Assembly (NCBI RefSeq): GCF_000337035.1
Contig: NZ_AOJL01000017.1
Span: forward strand, 1 to 64,000
Origin: Halorubrum coriense DSM 10284
GTDB lineage: Archaea; Halobacteriota; Halobacteria; Halobacteriales; Haloferacaceae
DNA length: 64,000 bases
Direction: 5' to 3'
Shown here one piece after another: positions 16,185-25,849 of this stretch; within the stretch, counting starts at the first letter, position 1, and every line of letters begins with the position of its first letter. The notes under the pieces were generated by a model. The model was not told the origin of the DNA, did not search any database, and saw only the letters and a list, made by a program, of their open reading frames with translations. The translations under genes were made by a program, and so were the position numbers.

Positions 16185-16964
16185 ATGGTAGCAGCGACCG
16201 ACCGCGATCCCCGTCGAGTCCTCTCGAAGCGTCACGACACGATCGAACTGCTCCTCGATGACGCGTACTCGAAGCCGGAGCTCGTGGAGGAACTCGGGTG
16301 CTCGCGTTCGACGGTCGATCGAGCCGTCAACGAACTCCTCGAGACCGGATGTATCGAGCGGACGCGACGCAATGCCAGCCGGTACTCCGCGACGACGCTC
16401 GGCGGACTCATGTTTCAAGCCCATCGAACGTACCGGGAGACCGTCGACGACCTCCAAAGCGCCGCACCGGTCCTGACGACGATGCCGGCCGACGCCCCGA
16501 TCAGCAGCGCTATCATCAGGGACGCCGAGATTCATCGGTCCGTCCGGACGCCGGACATCGCGTTCCGCCCCGCTCAGGAGTTACTTCCTGACGCGACGAG
16601 GATGATCGGCACCGCACCCGTCGTCTACCGCGAATACTTCCAAGTCCTCAACCGGCGGTGCGATCGAGGCTCGTTCGAACTCGAGATCGTGATGGAGTCC
16701 GACCTGTCCGATTCCGTCGCGGAGAACTACAGCGCCGAGTTCGAGACCCTCACCGGGTTCGATAGCACGACCGTCTACCGGACCGACGAGTCCGTTCCCT
16801 ACGGCCTGTGGGTCATGGAACTCCCGGAGTCCGCGGTCGCCGGCATCACCTTTTACAACGAGGGCGGGGTCCCCGGCACGATCGTGAACGAGTCGGCCGA
16901 CGCCGTCGAGTGGGCGACCGAGCGGTACGCGGAGTTCAAGCGGACCGCCGTCGAGAGCACCTAG
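16185..16964 (+). CDS. Winged-helix transcriptional regulator (FilR1-type)
   Basis: This 259-residue protein has an N-terminal winged helix-turn-helix (about residues 18-75, LVEELGCSRSTVDRAVNELLETGCIER) and a C-terminal effector domain of the FilR1/methanogenesis-regulator type, common in haloarchaea. The effector part contains PVVYREYFQVLNRRCDRG and PYGLWVMELPESAVAGI. The signal sensed is unknown. The TATA-like GATATATGA (about 16148-16156) lies slightly more than 30 bases upstream, giving a leader of a few bases. Codon use is somewhat less GC-extreme than its neighbours. Confidence 0.85.
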   Translation: MVAATDRDPRRVLSKRHDTIELLLDDAYSKPELVEELGCSRSTVDRAVNELLETGCIERTRRNASRYSATTLGGLMFQAHRTYRETVDDLQSAAPVLTTMPADAPISSAIIRDAEIHRSVRTPDIAFRPAQELLPDATRMIGTAPVVYREYFQVLNRRCDRGSFELEIVMESDLSDSVAENYSAEFETLTGFDSTTVYRTDESVPYGLWVMELPESAVAGITFYNEGGVPGTIVNESADAVEWATERYAEFKRTAVEST

Positions 16965-17028
16965 CCCGACCGGGGAGACGCCGGCGGGGACGCTTCGGAG
17001 AGCCCTCTCCGTCCGGCCAACGCCGACG

Positions 17029-18339
17029 TTACGGCCCGAGGTACCCCCACGCCTGAAGCCGGTCGCCGTCGCCGTCGACCCAGCGCTCGCCGATATCGTC
17101 GCGGTAGTACATGTTCGGCATCACGATCCGGTCGATGCGGTCGTACGCCTGCTCGCGCGCCGCGCCCATGGTCTCGCCCTTCCCGGTGACGACGATCGGC
17201 ATCCCGCTCTCGCCCGCGACGCGCCACTGACCGTCGACCTGCTTCGCGTCCTCCAAGTGGACGCCGTCGCGCTCCGCCGTCTCGAAGACGACCGCCGCGT
17301 TCCGCGAGTTCTCGTCGTACGTCTCCTCGTCGTCGAAGGGGAACGGCGGGAGGACGACCCTGACGGCGATCTGGTAGCCGCCGTGGAGTTCGGGCTCCGG
17401 CGCGTTCCCGTGCGCGAGGTCGTAGAAGAACTCGGCCGTCGACGACTCGATCGACTCCTCCTGGAGGGCGATGGTCGGGTAGCCGAACCGGGGCGTGAAC
17501 TCCAGCGGGTAGATGCCCGTCTCGTTGACGATACAGTTGACGTCGATGCTGCCGACGTACCCCTCGTCGGCGAGCCACCCCTCCAGCTTCCCGAGCGTCT
17601 CCCGGAACAGCCGGTTCCGCCCCGCCCAGAACATCGAGGTCCCCATCTCGCCCGTCGAGGGGCCGATGTTCCCCGGGAACAGCTTCTTGTGCTCGAAGTT
17701 GAAGTTCACCCGGTCGACGAACTCGTCGCCGTCGAAGAAGCCGCAGACCGCGACCTCGACGCCCTCGACTTTCCGCTGGAGCTGGAACCCCTTCATCCGG
17801 TGGCCCCACGCCTTCTCGTACGCGCTGAGCACGTCGACCACGTCGCTGCCGTCGTCCTCGTCGCCGACGTAGAGGAGTCGCTTGACGTTCTGGACCTCGC
17901 CCAGCGGCTTGATCACGTACGGCGCGGGGTTTTCCCGGACATGCTGTATCCCGGCGTCGAACTCGCGGAACACGTGGTGTTCGACGGTGTTGACCCCGTT
18001 CTCTTCGAGCACCTCCATCGCGTACCCGCGGTCCTCTTCGAGGCGGTCCGTGTTCGGCGTCCCGCCGACGACGGCCTTCCCCGCCTCGCGGAGCTCCCGC
18101 GCGAGCGCCCCGGTCCCGACCTCGGACCCCACCCAGATGTCGTCGAAGACGATCACGTCGGCCCAGTCGACCTCGGCGCGCCAGTCGTCCGTCTTCGGGA
18201 CGAACCCGTCGCCGATCTCCCGGTCGCTCTCGGCCTCGACGTAGTACTTCACGGCGTGGCCCTCGCGGTGTACCTGCCACGCCAGGTCGGCTATCAGCGC
18301 CGCGTCGGCCGAGACGAAGAGGAAGTTCGCGGTATCCAT
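17029..18339 (-). CDS. PurD-like ATP-grasp ligase
   Basis: This 436-residue ATP-grasp protein resembles phosphoribosylamine-glycine ligase, which makes GAR in purine synthesis. Visible features are the ATP-binding Lys in APYVIKPLGEVQN, the PGNIGPSTGEMGTSMFW segment, and the metal/ATP region SIDVNCIVNETGIYPLEFTPRFGYPT. The N-terminal FLFVSADAALIADLAWQVHREGH replaces the usual PurD opening, so it may be a paralogue with another substrate rather than the main PurD. The start is the ATG 22 bases inside a promoter-like region; the long upstream frame is antisense shadow. Confidence 0.75.
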   Translation of the reverse strand: MDTANFLFVSADAALIADLAWQVHREGHAVKYYVEAESDREIGDGFVPKTDDWRAEVDWADVIVFDDIWVGSEVGTGALARELREAGKAVVGGTPNTDRLEEDRGYAMEVLEENGVNTVEHHVFREFDAGIQHVRENPAPYVIKPLGEVQNVKRLLYVGDEDDGSDVVDVLSAYEKAWGHRMKGFQLQRKVEGVEVAVCGFFDGDEFVDRVNFNFEHKKLFPGNIGPSTGEMGTSMFWAGRNRLFRETLGKLEGWLADEGYVGSIDVNCIVNETGIYPLEFTPRFGYPTIALQEESIESSTAEFFYDLAHGNAPEPELHGGYQIAVRVVLPPFPFDDEETYDENSRNAAVVFETAERDGVHLEDAKQVDGQWRVAGESGMPIVVTGKGETMGAAREQAYDRIDRIVMPNMYYRDDIGERWVDGDGDRLQAWGYLGP

Positions 18340-18443
18340 GCGGGGCCGTCTCCGGCGACGAACTTGAGTGTGGGTGCCGACCGACCGCGATGGTTGAAAC
18401 GTTAACGCCCGGGTTGATGAAGGACCGCGTGGTCGATCCGGGT

Positions 18444-19250
18444 ATGCCAAGCGTGACACGGGACGGCGTGACGATCGACTACGCCGTCGACGGGGAGCCC
18501 GGCGAGCCGACCGTGCTGCTGCTCGAGGGACTCGGGTACGGCCGGTGGATGTGGCGGTGGCTCGCCGAGGCGTTGGCCGACGACTACGAGGTGCTCCGGC
18601 CGGACAACCGCGGGACCGGGGACTCCGACGCGCCGGAGGGGCCGTACACCGCGGCCGAGATGGCGGCCGACGCGGCGGCCGTCCTCGACGACCGCGACGC
18701 GGACGCGGCCCACGTCTGCGGCGCGTCGATGGGCGGGATGATCGCGCAGGAACTGGCGCTCGCCGACGACCGCGTCGCCTCGCTGACGCTGCTCTGTACC
18801 TCGCCCGGGGGCGACGACGCGACCCCGACGCCGCCGGACGTCCAGAAGCACATCTCCTCCGCGCCTGAGGACGCGGCCCCGCGCGAGCGGATCCGCTACC
18901 TGATGGAGCCCGCCGTCTCCGACGGCTTCTACGAGCGCGAGCCGGAGCTCGTCGACCGGATCGTCGACTGGCGGCTGGCTGGCGACGCGACCCCGGCGGG
19001 CCGCGAGGCGCAGGCGGCCGCGGTGGCGGCGTTCGACGCGAGCGGCCGGCTCGACGCGGTCGACGTGCCGACGCTCGTCCTCCACGGGACGGCGGACCGG
19101 GTGCTCCCCGCGGAGAACGCGGAGCTGCTCGGCGAGCTCCTCCCGCACGCGGACGTCGACCTGTTCGACGGCGGCCCGCACCTCTTCTTCGTCGAGGAGC
19201 GCGAGCGCGTGAACGACCGGATCCGGGCCTTCCTCGGCGGGGTCGCCTGA
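18444..19250 (+). CDS. Alpha/beta hydrolase
   Basis: This 268-residue alpha/beta-hydrolase fold enzyme has the nucleophile Ser in the elbow CGASMGGMIAQEL (about residue 95), acid Asp in LHGTADRVLPAEN and His in DGGPHLFFVEE. The oxyanion-region strand is LLLEGLGYGRWMW. Substrate is unknown; esterase, lactonase or dehalogenase-like reactions are all possible. The ATG at 18444 is preferred because homology-like sequence (VTRDGVTIDYAVDG) begins there; in-frame starts 27 and 54 bases upstream exist. The stop codon is one base from the acyl-CoA ligase start, so the two form an operon. Confidence 0.87.
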   Translation: MPSVTRDGVTIDYAVDGEPGEPTVLLLEGLGYGRWMWRWLAEALADDYEVLRPDNRGTGDSDAPEGPYTAAEMAADAAAVLDDRDADAAHVCGASMGGMIAQELALADDRVASLTLLCTSPGGDDATPTPPDVQKHISSAPEDAAPRERIRYLMEPAVSDGFYEREPELVDRIVDWRLAGDATPAGREAQAAAVAAFDASGRLDAVDVPTLVLHGTADRVLPAENAELLGELLPHADVDLFDGGPHLFFVEERERVNDRIRAFLGGVA

Positions 19251-19251
19251 G

Positions 19252-20856
19252 ATGGCGACCGGAGACGGTCCGCGGTCGGACGACCGCACGGGGGAGCGCG
19301 AAACCGAGTCGGACCACAGGCCGCACCCGCACGGCGACCGGGGCTACGAGTGGGTCGGGTCGCTGTCCGCTCGCCGCGCGCGGCTCTCGCCGGACCGCGT
19401 CGCGGTCACCGACACGGCCGCGGACGACGAGTTCACGTACGCGGAGTTGGACGAGCGCGCCAACCGCACCGCGCGCTTCCTCCGCGACGCCGGCGTCGAG
19501 GCGGGCGACCGCGTCGCCGTCGTCTCGCGGAACCGCGTCGAGCTCGTCGACCTGTTCTTCGCGACCGGGAAGACCGGGTCGGTGCTGGCCCCGCTCTCGC
19601 ACCGGCTCGCCGAGCGCGACCTCGCGGCCGTGCTGGGAACCGTCGACCCCGAACTGCTCCTCGTCGAGACGCCGTTCTGCGGCGACGTCACCGACGCGTT
19701 GGAGCGGGCGGACGTCGAGCCCGCGGTCCGCTCGATCCCGACCGACGGCGACGACGCCTGGCGGCCGTACACCCGCGACCTGCCGGCGGACGGCTCGCCC
19801 GTCGAGACCGCCGACGTGTCGCTCGCGGACCCGCACCTGTTCTTACACACCGGCGGCTCGACGGGCACGCCGAAGGAGACGGTGATCAGTCACGGCGCGA
19901 TCCGCTGGAACGCGTTCAACACCGTCACCGCCTGGGGGCTCCGCCAGGACGACGTGACGCCGATGGTGTTCCCGATGTTCCACACCGGCGGCTGGAACGT
20001 GCTCACCGTCCCCTTCTTCCAGATGGGGGGCCGAATCCTGTTGAGTCCGGAGGTCGACCCCGGCCGCGTCCTCCGCGACGTCGAGCGCGAGTCGGCGACG
20101 ACGCTGGTCGCGGTCCCCGCCGTGTTGCGGATGATGGCCCAACACGACGAGTGGGACGACGCCGACCTCTCCTCGCTCCGGTTCGTGAAGAGCGGCGGGG
20201 GTCCCTGCCGGGAGAGCGTCATCGCGGCGTGGCGCGACCGCGGCGTCGAGATATCGCAGGGGTACGGGCTCACCGAGTGCGGGCCGAACAACTTCGCGAT
20301 GCCGGACGACTTCCCGCCGGAGAAGACCGGGAGCGTCGGCGTGCCGGCGCTCGCGGTCGACGCGCGCGTCGTCGACGAGGACGGCCCGGTCCCGGACGGG
20401 ACGGTCGGCGAACTCGAACTCGCCGGGCCGGCGGCGGCCGACCGGTACTGGGACGAGCCGGACGAGACCGCCGAGACGTTCGGGGACTGGGTGTCGACCG
20501 GCGACCTCGCGCGCGTCGACGAGGACGGCTACTACCACATCGAGGGGCGCAAGAAGAACATGTTCGTCTCCGGCGGCGAGAACGTCTATCCGCCCCGCGT
20601 CGAGGACGCGCTCACCGACCACCCCGCGATCGAGGAGGCGGTCGTGATCGGCGTCCCGAGCGAGCGGTGGGGGACGGTCGGCAAGGCGATACTCGTCGGC
20701 GACGAGTCGCTCTCGCTCGCCGACGTGGAGTCGCACCTCGCCTCGCGCGTCGCCCGCTTCGCGGTGCCGAAGGAGCTGGCGTTCGTCGACGAGATGCCGA
20801 CCGCCGGCCCCTCGAAGATCGACCGCGCGGCGCTGAAAGACCGGTTCGGCGAGTAG
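19252..20856 (+). CDS. AMP-forming acyl-CoA synthetase
   Basis: This 534-residue ANL-superfamily ligase activates a carboxylic acid as acyl-AMP and then acyl-CoA. The phosphate-binding loop is LFLHTGGSTGTPKETVISHG (about residue 200); the A5 motif appears as QGYGLTECGPNNF, the A7 hinge-preceding motif as WVSTGDLARVDEDGYYHIEGRKKNM (Asp and Arg present) and the catalytic Lys is near the C terminus in AGPSKIDRAAL. Acyl specificity (medium-chain, aromatic) is not readable. It follows the alpha/beta hydrolase with one intervening base, suggesting that the hydrolase feeds it an acid. Confidence 0.92.
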   Translation: MATGDGPRSDDRTGERETESDHRPHPHGDRGYEWVGSLSARRARLSPDRVAVTDTAADDEFTYAELDERANRTARFLRDAGVEAGDRVAVVSRNRVELVDLFFATGKTGSVLAPLSHRLAERDLAAVLGTVDPELLLVETPFCGDVTDALERADVEPAVRSIPTDGDDAWRPYTRDLPADGSPVETADVSLADPHLFLHTGGSTGTPKETVISHGAIRWNAFNTVTAWGLRQDDVTPMVFPMFHTGGWNVLTVPFFQMGGRILLSPEVDPGRVLRDVERESATTLVAVPAVLRMMAQHDEWDDADLSSLRFVKSGGGPCRESVIAAWRDRGVEISQGYGLTECGPNNFAMPDDFPPEKTGSVGVPALAVDARVVDEDGPVPDGTVGELELAGPAAADRYWDEPDETAETFGDWVSTGDLARVDEDGYYHIEGRKKNMFVSGGENVYPPRVEDALTDHPAIEEAVVIGVPSERWGTVGKAILVGDESLSLADVESHLASRVARFAVPKELAFVDEMPTAGPSKIDRAALKDRFGE

Positions 20857-20973
20857 GGCCCGGTCGCGCTCCGACCGTCGAGCGCGGGCTATCTCGCCCG
20901 AGCGGACGGATTTCGACAGATATACGGGTCTAACAGGAACAACCATTATGTATTCGGAGAATAAGGAGGGGGC

Positions 20974-21675
20974 ATGCTCGACGTCACGATGGACATGGAG
21001 CAGTTCGACTGCCCGTTCATCGACACCTCCGCCGACCACGACGTCTCCTTCTCCGCCATGCACTGGCAGTTGGACACGGCGGCGGAGCAGCTGGAGACCC
21101 GGCTGCTCGTCGAGTCGCCGGACCGGTACGAGCTCGGCGACGGGCTCACGGCGCTCCGCGACCACGAGAACATGGCCGAGTACCGGCTGTTCTCGAAGCG
21201 GGACGGGACGGCGATCATCCGGACCGTCATCGAGGAGACGAACGCGATGTCGACGATAACCGACCACGGCGGCTACATCACCGGCCCGTTCCTGATCGAG
21301 GACGGCTCCGAGCGCTGGCAGGTCGGGTTCGACGACGAGGCGACGACGGAGGCGGCGCTCCACGACTTGGCGAAGGGCAACGAGTTCGTCGTCGAGGAGC
21401 GCTCCGAGCTCTCGATGGAGGCCCTGTTCGACACGATGCGGAACGCGAACGCGGCCTCGACGATGCTGGACGCGTGCCGCGACCTGACGGACGTCGAGCG
21501 CGAGACCATCGAGTCCGCGGCCGACGCCGGCTACTTCGAGTCGCCGCGCGAGGCGACGCTGTCGACGCTCGCGGACGAGTTCGACGTCTCCACCGCGGCC
21601 GTCTCGAAGAACATGCGCCGCGGCGAGAAGAAGCTGCTCCGCAGCGTCGTCGCCGCGCTCGACGGGCTGGAGTAG
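20974..21675 (+). CDS. Bat-type helix-turn-helix transcriptional regulator
   Basis: This 233-residue regulator is of the bacterio-opsin-activator HTH_10 class. The N-terminal ~160 residues form the GAF-like/Bat-associated sensor region, and residues ~172-228 are the HTH (LTDVERETIESAADAGYFESP and then STAAVSKNMRRGEKKLLRSV). The ATG is preceded by AAGGAGGGGG, a strong Shine-Dalgarno sequence that is uncommon in this mostly leaderless genome and supports this start. It stands just upstream of the branched-chain-type ABC transporter operon and could regulate it or the upstream acyl-CoA ligase; this is inference from position. Confidence 0.88.
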   Translation: MLDVTMDMEQFDCPFIDTSADHDVSFSAMHWQLDTAAEQLETRLLVESPDRYELGDGLTALRDHENMAEYRLFSKRDGTAIIRTVIEETNAMSTITDHGGYITGPFLIEDGSERWQVGFDDEATTEAALHDLAKGNEFVVEERSELSMEALFDTMRNANAASTMLDACRDLTDVERETIESAADAGYFESPREATLSTLADEFDVSTAAVSKNMRRGEKKLLRSVVAALDGLE

Positions 21676-21808
21676 CCGGCGGCGCGGCGGCGAGCGACGT
21701 TCGAAACCCGGGGTTTGAGGGCGATATCGGACGAAATCCGCCGAATCCGCGTGGACTGTTAACATCTTAACTCGGCCATTGATGATGGTGTCCGTCGTCG
21801 AACAGTGT

Positions 21809-23245
21809 ATGCGAGACGAACACACACGGCGAGCGTATCTGCGAGGAACCGGGGCCGCGGTCGGCGCGGCCGGACTCACGGGACTGGCCGGCTGTTCGGG
21901 CGGCGGGGACGGCTCCGACGGCTCCGACGGCGGCGACGGGATGGACGGCTCGGACGGCTCCGACGGCTCCGACGGCGGGGACGGCTCCGACGGGGGCGAC
22001 CTCTCCGGGGAGACGGTACGGATCGGCGCGCTCCAGCCGACCTCGGGGGACCTCCAGTACTACGGCCAGATCAGCCTCCGCGGGTTCTACTCAGGGCTGG
22101 CGTACAAACACGACCTCGACCCGATCGAGGAGGCCACGCCGGGGACGTACACGATCGAGCCGGAGGGCGGCCCGACCTACGAGATCATCGTCGAGGACAC
22201 CGGCTTCAGTCCGGACACGGCCCAGAGCGTCGCGACGGACCTCGTCTTAGACGAGGAGGTCGACGTCCTGTTCGGGGGGACCTCCTCTGACAGCGCGCGT
22301 CGGCTCATCAACACCGTCGTCGACGAGACCGACGTGCCCTACCTCATCGGTCCCGCGGCCGACGCCGGCATCACGGTGAGCGACGAGTTCTGCCACCCGC
22401 TCGCGTTCCGCGCGAGCGAGCACACCGCGATGGACGCGCGGGCCGGGGGCACGTACGTCGCCGAGAACTTCGACATCGACACGGTCGCGGTGTTCGCGTC
22501 CGACAACGCGTTCGGACAGAGCGTCGCGGAGAACTACACGCAGGTCTTGGAGGACAACGGGGTCGACGTCCTCGAACCCCGGTTCGTCGAGGTCGGCTAC
22601 TCCGAGTTCGACGGGCTCTTCGAGCAGGCGGTCTCGGACGGCGCGACGGGCGTCGTCGGCGGCTTCACGGCGTCGACGCTGCCGCAGTTCCTCACCTCGG
22701 CCATCTCCTTCGACGTCCAGGTGTTCGGCGGGTTCGCCGCCTTGCTGACGACGCAGCTCATCGGCGGCACCATCGAGTCGGCGCTGGGCGAGGGGTTCAC
22801 CGAGCAGGACATCAAGGACGCCGGGCTCGGCCCGTTCACCAGTCGGTACCACTGGAACCAGTACGAGAACCCGATCAACGAGGAGTTCCGGCAGCTGCAC
22901 ATCGACGCGTACGGCATCGTGCCCGACCTGTTCAGCTCGGGGACGTTCACCGCCGCCTCGGCGCTCTCGCAGGCCGTCTCGGAGTCCGGCTCCACCGAGG
23001 GCGCGGACATCGCGGACGCGCTCCGCGGCATGACGGTCGCCGACACCCCGAAGGGCGCGGACGGGTACACGTTCCAAGAGCACAACAACCAGGCGGCCTC
23101 GCAGATGACGGTCGCGTGGCCGGTGCCGACGAGCGACGAGTACGCCGACACGTGGGACGCGCCGATCATGCCCGGCCAGCCCCTCGAACGCCTCGACGCC
23201 GAGGACGTGATGGTCCCCGAAGAGGACGCGAGCTGCTCGCTGTAA
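21809..23245 (+). CDS. ABC transporter substrate-binding lipoprotein (LivK-type)
   Basis: This 478-residue extracellular binding protein is of the branched-chain amino acid family. The signal has a twin-arginine (HTRRAYLRGTG) followed by a lipobox LAGC, so it is probably exported by Tat and lipid-anchored. A long Gly-Ser-Asp linker (about residues 22-65) tethers the periplasmic-binding fold, which begins VRIGALQPTSGDLQYYG. The ATG at 21809 is chosen because it gives the proper Tat signal and fits a TATA-like CTTAAC at 21766-21771; two ATGs just upstream are alternatives. Its stop overlaps the livG start (TAATG). The ligand may be an amino acid or another carboxylate. Confidence 0.9.
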   Translation: MRDEHTRRAYLRGTGAAVGAAGLTGLAGCSGGGDGSDGSDGGDGMDGSDGSDGSDGGDGSDGGDLSGETVRIGALQPTSGDLQYYGQISLRGFYSGLAYKHDLDPIEEATPGTYTIEPEGGPTYEIIVEDTGFSPDTAQSVATDLVLDEEVDVLFGGTSSDSARRLINTVVDETDVPYLIGPAADAGITVSDEFCHPLAFRASEHTAMDARAGGTYVAENFDIDTVAVFASDNAFGQSVAENYTQVLEDNGVDVLEPRFVEVGYSEFDGLFEQAVSDGATGVVGGFTASTLPQFLTSAISFDVQVFGGFAALLTTQLIGGTIESALGEGFTEQDIKDAGLGPFTSRYHWNQYENPINEEFRQLHIDAYGIVPDLFSSGTFTAASALSQAVSESGSTEGADIADALRGMTVADTPKGADGYTFQEHNNQAASQMTVAWPVPTSDEYADTWDAPIMPGQPLERLDAEDVMVPEEDASCSL

Positions 23246-24105
23246 TGCTGCTGGAGACCGAGGGGCTCACGAAGCGTTTCGGCGGCATCACCGCCGTCGA
23301 CGGCGTCGACTTCGCGCTGGAGGCCGGCGAGCTCTGCTCGATCATCGGCCCGAACGGCGCGGGGAAGACGACGTTCTTCAACCTGCTCACGGGCGTGTTG
23401 GAGCCCTCCGACGGGAGCATCCGGTTCGCCCCGTCGGGCGACGGCGGCCCGGAGCCGGCCGTGGACATCACCGCGGCCTCGCCGAACGAGACGGCGCTCG
23501 CGGGGATCCACCGCTCGTACCAGATCACGAACCTGTTCCCGACGCTGTCGGTGCTGGAGAACGTCAGGGTCGCGGCGCAGGCGAGCCGCGGGAGCGACTC
23601 GTGGAAGCTGTGGCGCAACGTCGCCGACTTCGAGGAGCACTACGCGGAGGCGACGGCGATCCTCGAACGGATCGGGCTCGCGGACGAGGCGGAGACGGTC
23701 ACGGAGAACCTGAGCCACGGCGAGAAGCGCAGCCTCGAGATCGGCGTCGCGCTCGCCGGCGACCCGGACCTGCTCCTGCTCGACGAGCCGACCGCCGGCG
23801 TGTCGAGCGAGGGCGTCGACGAGGTCGTCGCGCTGATCGAGGACGTGGCGGCCGACCACTCGGTGATGCTCATCGAGCACAACGTGGAGATGGTGATGGA
23901 TGTCTCCGACCGGATCGCCGTCCTCCACCGCGGCGAGTTGATCGCCGACGGCCCGCCGGAGGACGTCCGCGGCGACGAGGCCGTTCAGGAGGCCTACCTC
24001 GGCGGCTACGGCCGCGAGGAGTCGGCGGAAGGCGGCGAGCACGCCGAGGGCGACGCGGCCGCCGACGGCGGACGACGTGCGAGCGCCGGAGGTGGGCCGC
24101 CGTGA
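23245..24105 (+). CDS. livG: Branched-chain-type ABC transporter ATPase (LivG)
   Basis: This 286-residue cytoplasmic ATPase energises uptake together with LivF, LivH and LivM. It has Walker A IIGPNGAGKTTFFNLL, ABC signature LSHGEKRSLEIGVAL and Walker B LLLLDEPTAGV, plus the LivG-specific region for the longer helical insertion. A 30-residue acidic, low-complexity tail follows the core domain. The ATG shares one base with the stop of the binding-protein gene, and the TGA overlaps the GTG of livF by four bases, so translation is coupled through the operon. Confidence 0.93.
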   Translation: MLLETEGLTKRFGGITAVDGVDFALEAGELCSIIGPNGAGKTTFFNLLTGVLEPSDGSIRFAPSGDGGPEPAVDITAASPNETALAGIHRSYQITNLFPTLSVLENVRVAAQASRGSDSWKLWRNVADFEEHYAEATAILERIGLADEAETVTENLSHGEKRSLEIGVALAGDPDLLLLDEPTAGVSSEGVDEVVALIEDVAADHSVMLIEHNVEMVMDVSDRIAVLHRGELIADGPPEDVRGDEAVQEAYLGGYGREESAEGGEHAEGDAAADGGRRASAGGGPP

Positions 24106-24800
24106 CGACTCTCGAACTCGACGAGGTCCACACCTACTACGGCGAGAGCCACATCCTCCAGGGCCTGTCGCTGTCGGTCGAGGCGGGCGAGATCGTCGCC
24201 CTCGTCGGCCGGAACGGGGTCGGGAAGACGACGACGCTCCGGACCGCGCTCGGGCTGACGCCGCCCCGCGAGGGGACGGTCCGGTTCGACGGGGAGGACG
24301 TCACGGGGATGGAGCCACACGAGATCGCCGCCCGCGGGATGGGATGGGTGCCCGAAGAGCGACGAGTGTTCTCGCACCTCACGGTCGAGGAGAACCTGCG
24401 CGTCGCCGCCCACTCCGCGGCCGACCCGAGCGCGCAGATCGCGGAGGCGTACGAGCTGTTCCCGGCGCTCGACCGCTTCAGCGACAAGGGGGCGGGCGAC
24501 CTGAGCGGCGGCCAACAGCAGATGCTCGCGATCGCCCGCGGGATGGTCGGCGACAACGACCTGCTCCTCGTCGACGAGCCGAGCGAGGGGCTCGCGCCGC
24601 AGATCGTCGAGGACGTGGTCGAGGCGCTGCGCGCGGCCTCGGCCGACACGACGATGGTCCTCGTCGAGCAGAACTTCCGACTGGCGATGGACCTCGCCGA
24701 CCGCTTCTACCTCGTCGACCACGGCGTCGTCGTCGAGGCGGGCGAGACCGCCGGCGTCACGAGCGAGGACGAGCGCATCCGGAGGTACCTGACCGCATGA
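24102..24800 (+). CDS. livF: Branched-chain-type ABC transporter ATPase (LivF)
   Basis: This 232-residue ATPase has Walker A ALVGRNGVGKTTTLRT, signature GDLSGGQQQMLAIARGM and Walker B LLLVDEPSEGLAPQIVEDV, the last being characteristic of LivF. It pairs with LivG as the heterodimeric motor of a branched-chain amino acid or carboxylate importer. Start GTG overlaps the livG stop; its own TGA overlaps the ATG of livH, so no intergenic space exists. Confidence 0.94.
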   Translation: MTTLELDEVHTYYGESHILQGLSLSVEAGEIVALVGRNGVGKTTTLRTALGLTPPREGTVRFDGEDVTGMEPHEIAARGMGWVPEERRVFSHLTVEENLRVAAHSAADPSAQIAEAYELFPALDRFSDKGAGDLSGGQQQMLAIARGMVGDNDLLLVDEPSEGLAPQIVEDVVEALRAASADTTMVLVEQNFRLAMDLADRFYLVDHGVVVEAGETAGVTSEDERIRRYLTA

Positions 24801-25849
24801 GCCTCGCACCGCTCGCGGGGGCCGCCCCGCAGATCGCCTCGCTCGTCGATCCGGGGGCGCTGCTCGCGACCGGCGGCGCGGTCGACGGGCTCCGGACGGC
24901 CGCCCGCGTGCTCGCGGAGGGGATCGGCAAGGGCGCGGTGTACTTCACCATCGCGGTCGGCCTGACGCTCGTCTTCGGGCTGATGGGCGTGCTCAACTTC
25001 GCGCACGGCGCGGTCGCGATGGTCGGCGCGTACCTCGGCGGACTGGTGCTCGTCCTCGTCGTCGGCGCGAACACGGGGACGCTCGCGACGATACTCGTCT
25101 TCTTCGTCGCGCTGGCGCTCGTGTTCGCGGTGACGACCGCCGCCGGCAGCGCGATGGAGGTGGCGCTCATCAGGCCGATCTACGACCGGACGCCGACCTA
25201 CCAGATCCTGTTGACGTTCGGCGTCTCGCTCATCATCGAGGAGGTCGCGCGGATCGTCTTGACGCTCCGCGGGATCCAGCCGAACCCGCAGTGGCAGGCC
25301 CCGATGGGCACCGCGCCCGACGTGCTGCTCGGCCGCACCGAGCTGTTCGGCGTCGGCGTCAGGCGGCTGTACCTCTTCGAGGTCGCGATCGGCGCGCTCG
25401 TCGCGGTCGCGGTCTGGGCCTTCCTGACGAAGACGCTGTACGGGCTCTACATCCGCGCCGGCAGCGAGGACACCGAGATGGTTCAGGCGCTCGGCATCGA
25501 CGTGCGACAGGCGTTCACCGTCGTGTTCGGCGTCGGGACCGGCCTCGCAGCGGTCGGCGGCGTCCTGCTGATGTGGGACCCGATCTGGGGGCCGAGCGTC
25601 CTCCTGAGCATCGACGTGCTGCTGTACGCGTTCGTCGTCGTCATCATCGGCGGCCTCGGGAGCTTCACCGGGACGCTCGTCGCGGCGGGCATCGTCGGCA
25701 TCGCCGACTCGGTGACGACGTGGCTGTTCACCACCGGGATCGTCACCTTCCCCGGCCTCTCCGAGGTGACCATCTTCCTCCTGCTCGTGGTGATGCTGAT
25801 CATCCGCCCGCAGGGGCTCTACGGCGTCGAGGAGGTGGGGGGCCATTAG
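24797..25849 (+). CDS. livH: Branched-chain-type ABC permease (LivH)
   Basis: This 350-residue integral membrane permease has about eight to nine transmembrane helices. Family features are the early GAVYFTIAVGLTLVFGLMGVLNFAHGA region and the EAA-like loop YIRAGSEDTEMVQALGIDV followed by the YAFVVVIIGGLGSFTGTLVA helix. It forms the translocation pore with LivM. The first ~35 residues are an extra hydrophilic/hydrophobic extension before the first conserved helix. Its TAG stop is embedded in ATTAG, the likely initiation site of livM. Confidence 0.92.
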   Translation: MSLAPLAGAAPQIASLVDPGALLATGGAVDGLRTAARVLAEGIGKGAVYFTIAVGLTLVFGLMGVLNFAHGAVAMVGAYLGGLVLVLVVGANTGTLATILVFFVALALVFAVTTAAGSAMEVALIRPIYDRTPTYQILLTFGVSLIIEEVARIVLTLRGIQPNPQWQAPMGTAPDVLLGRTELFGVGVRRLYLFEVAIGALVAVAVWAFLTKTLYGLYIRAGSEDTEMVQALGIDVRQAFTVVFGVGTGLAAVGGVLLMWDPIWGPSVLLSIDVLLYAFVVVIIGGLGSFTGTLVAAGIVGIADSVTTWLFTTGIVTFPGLSEVTIFLLLVVMLIIRPQGLYGVEEVGGH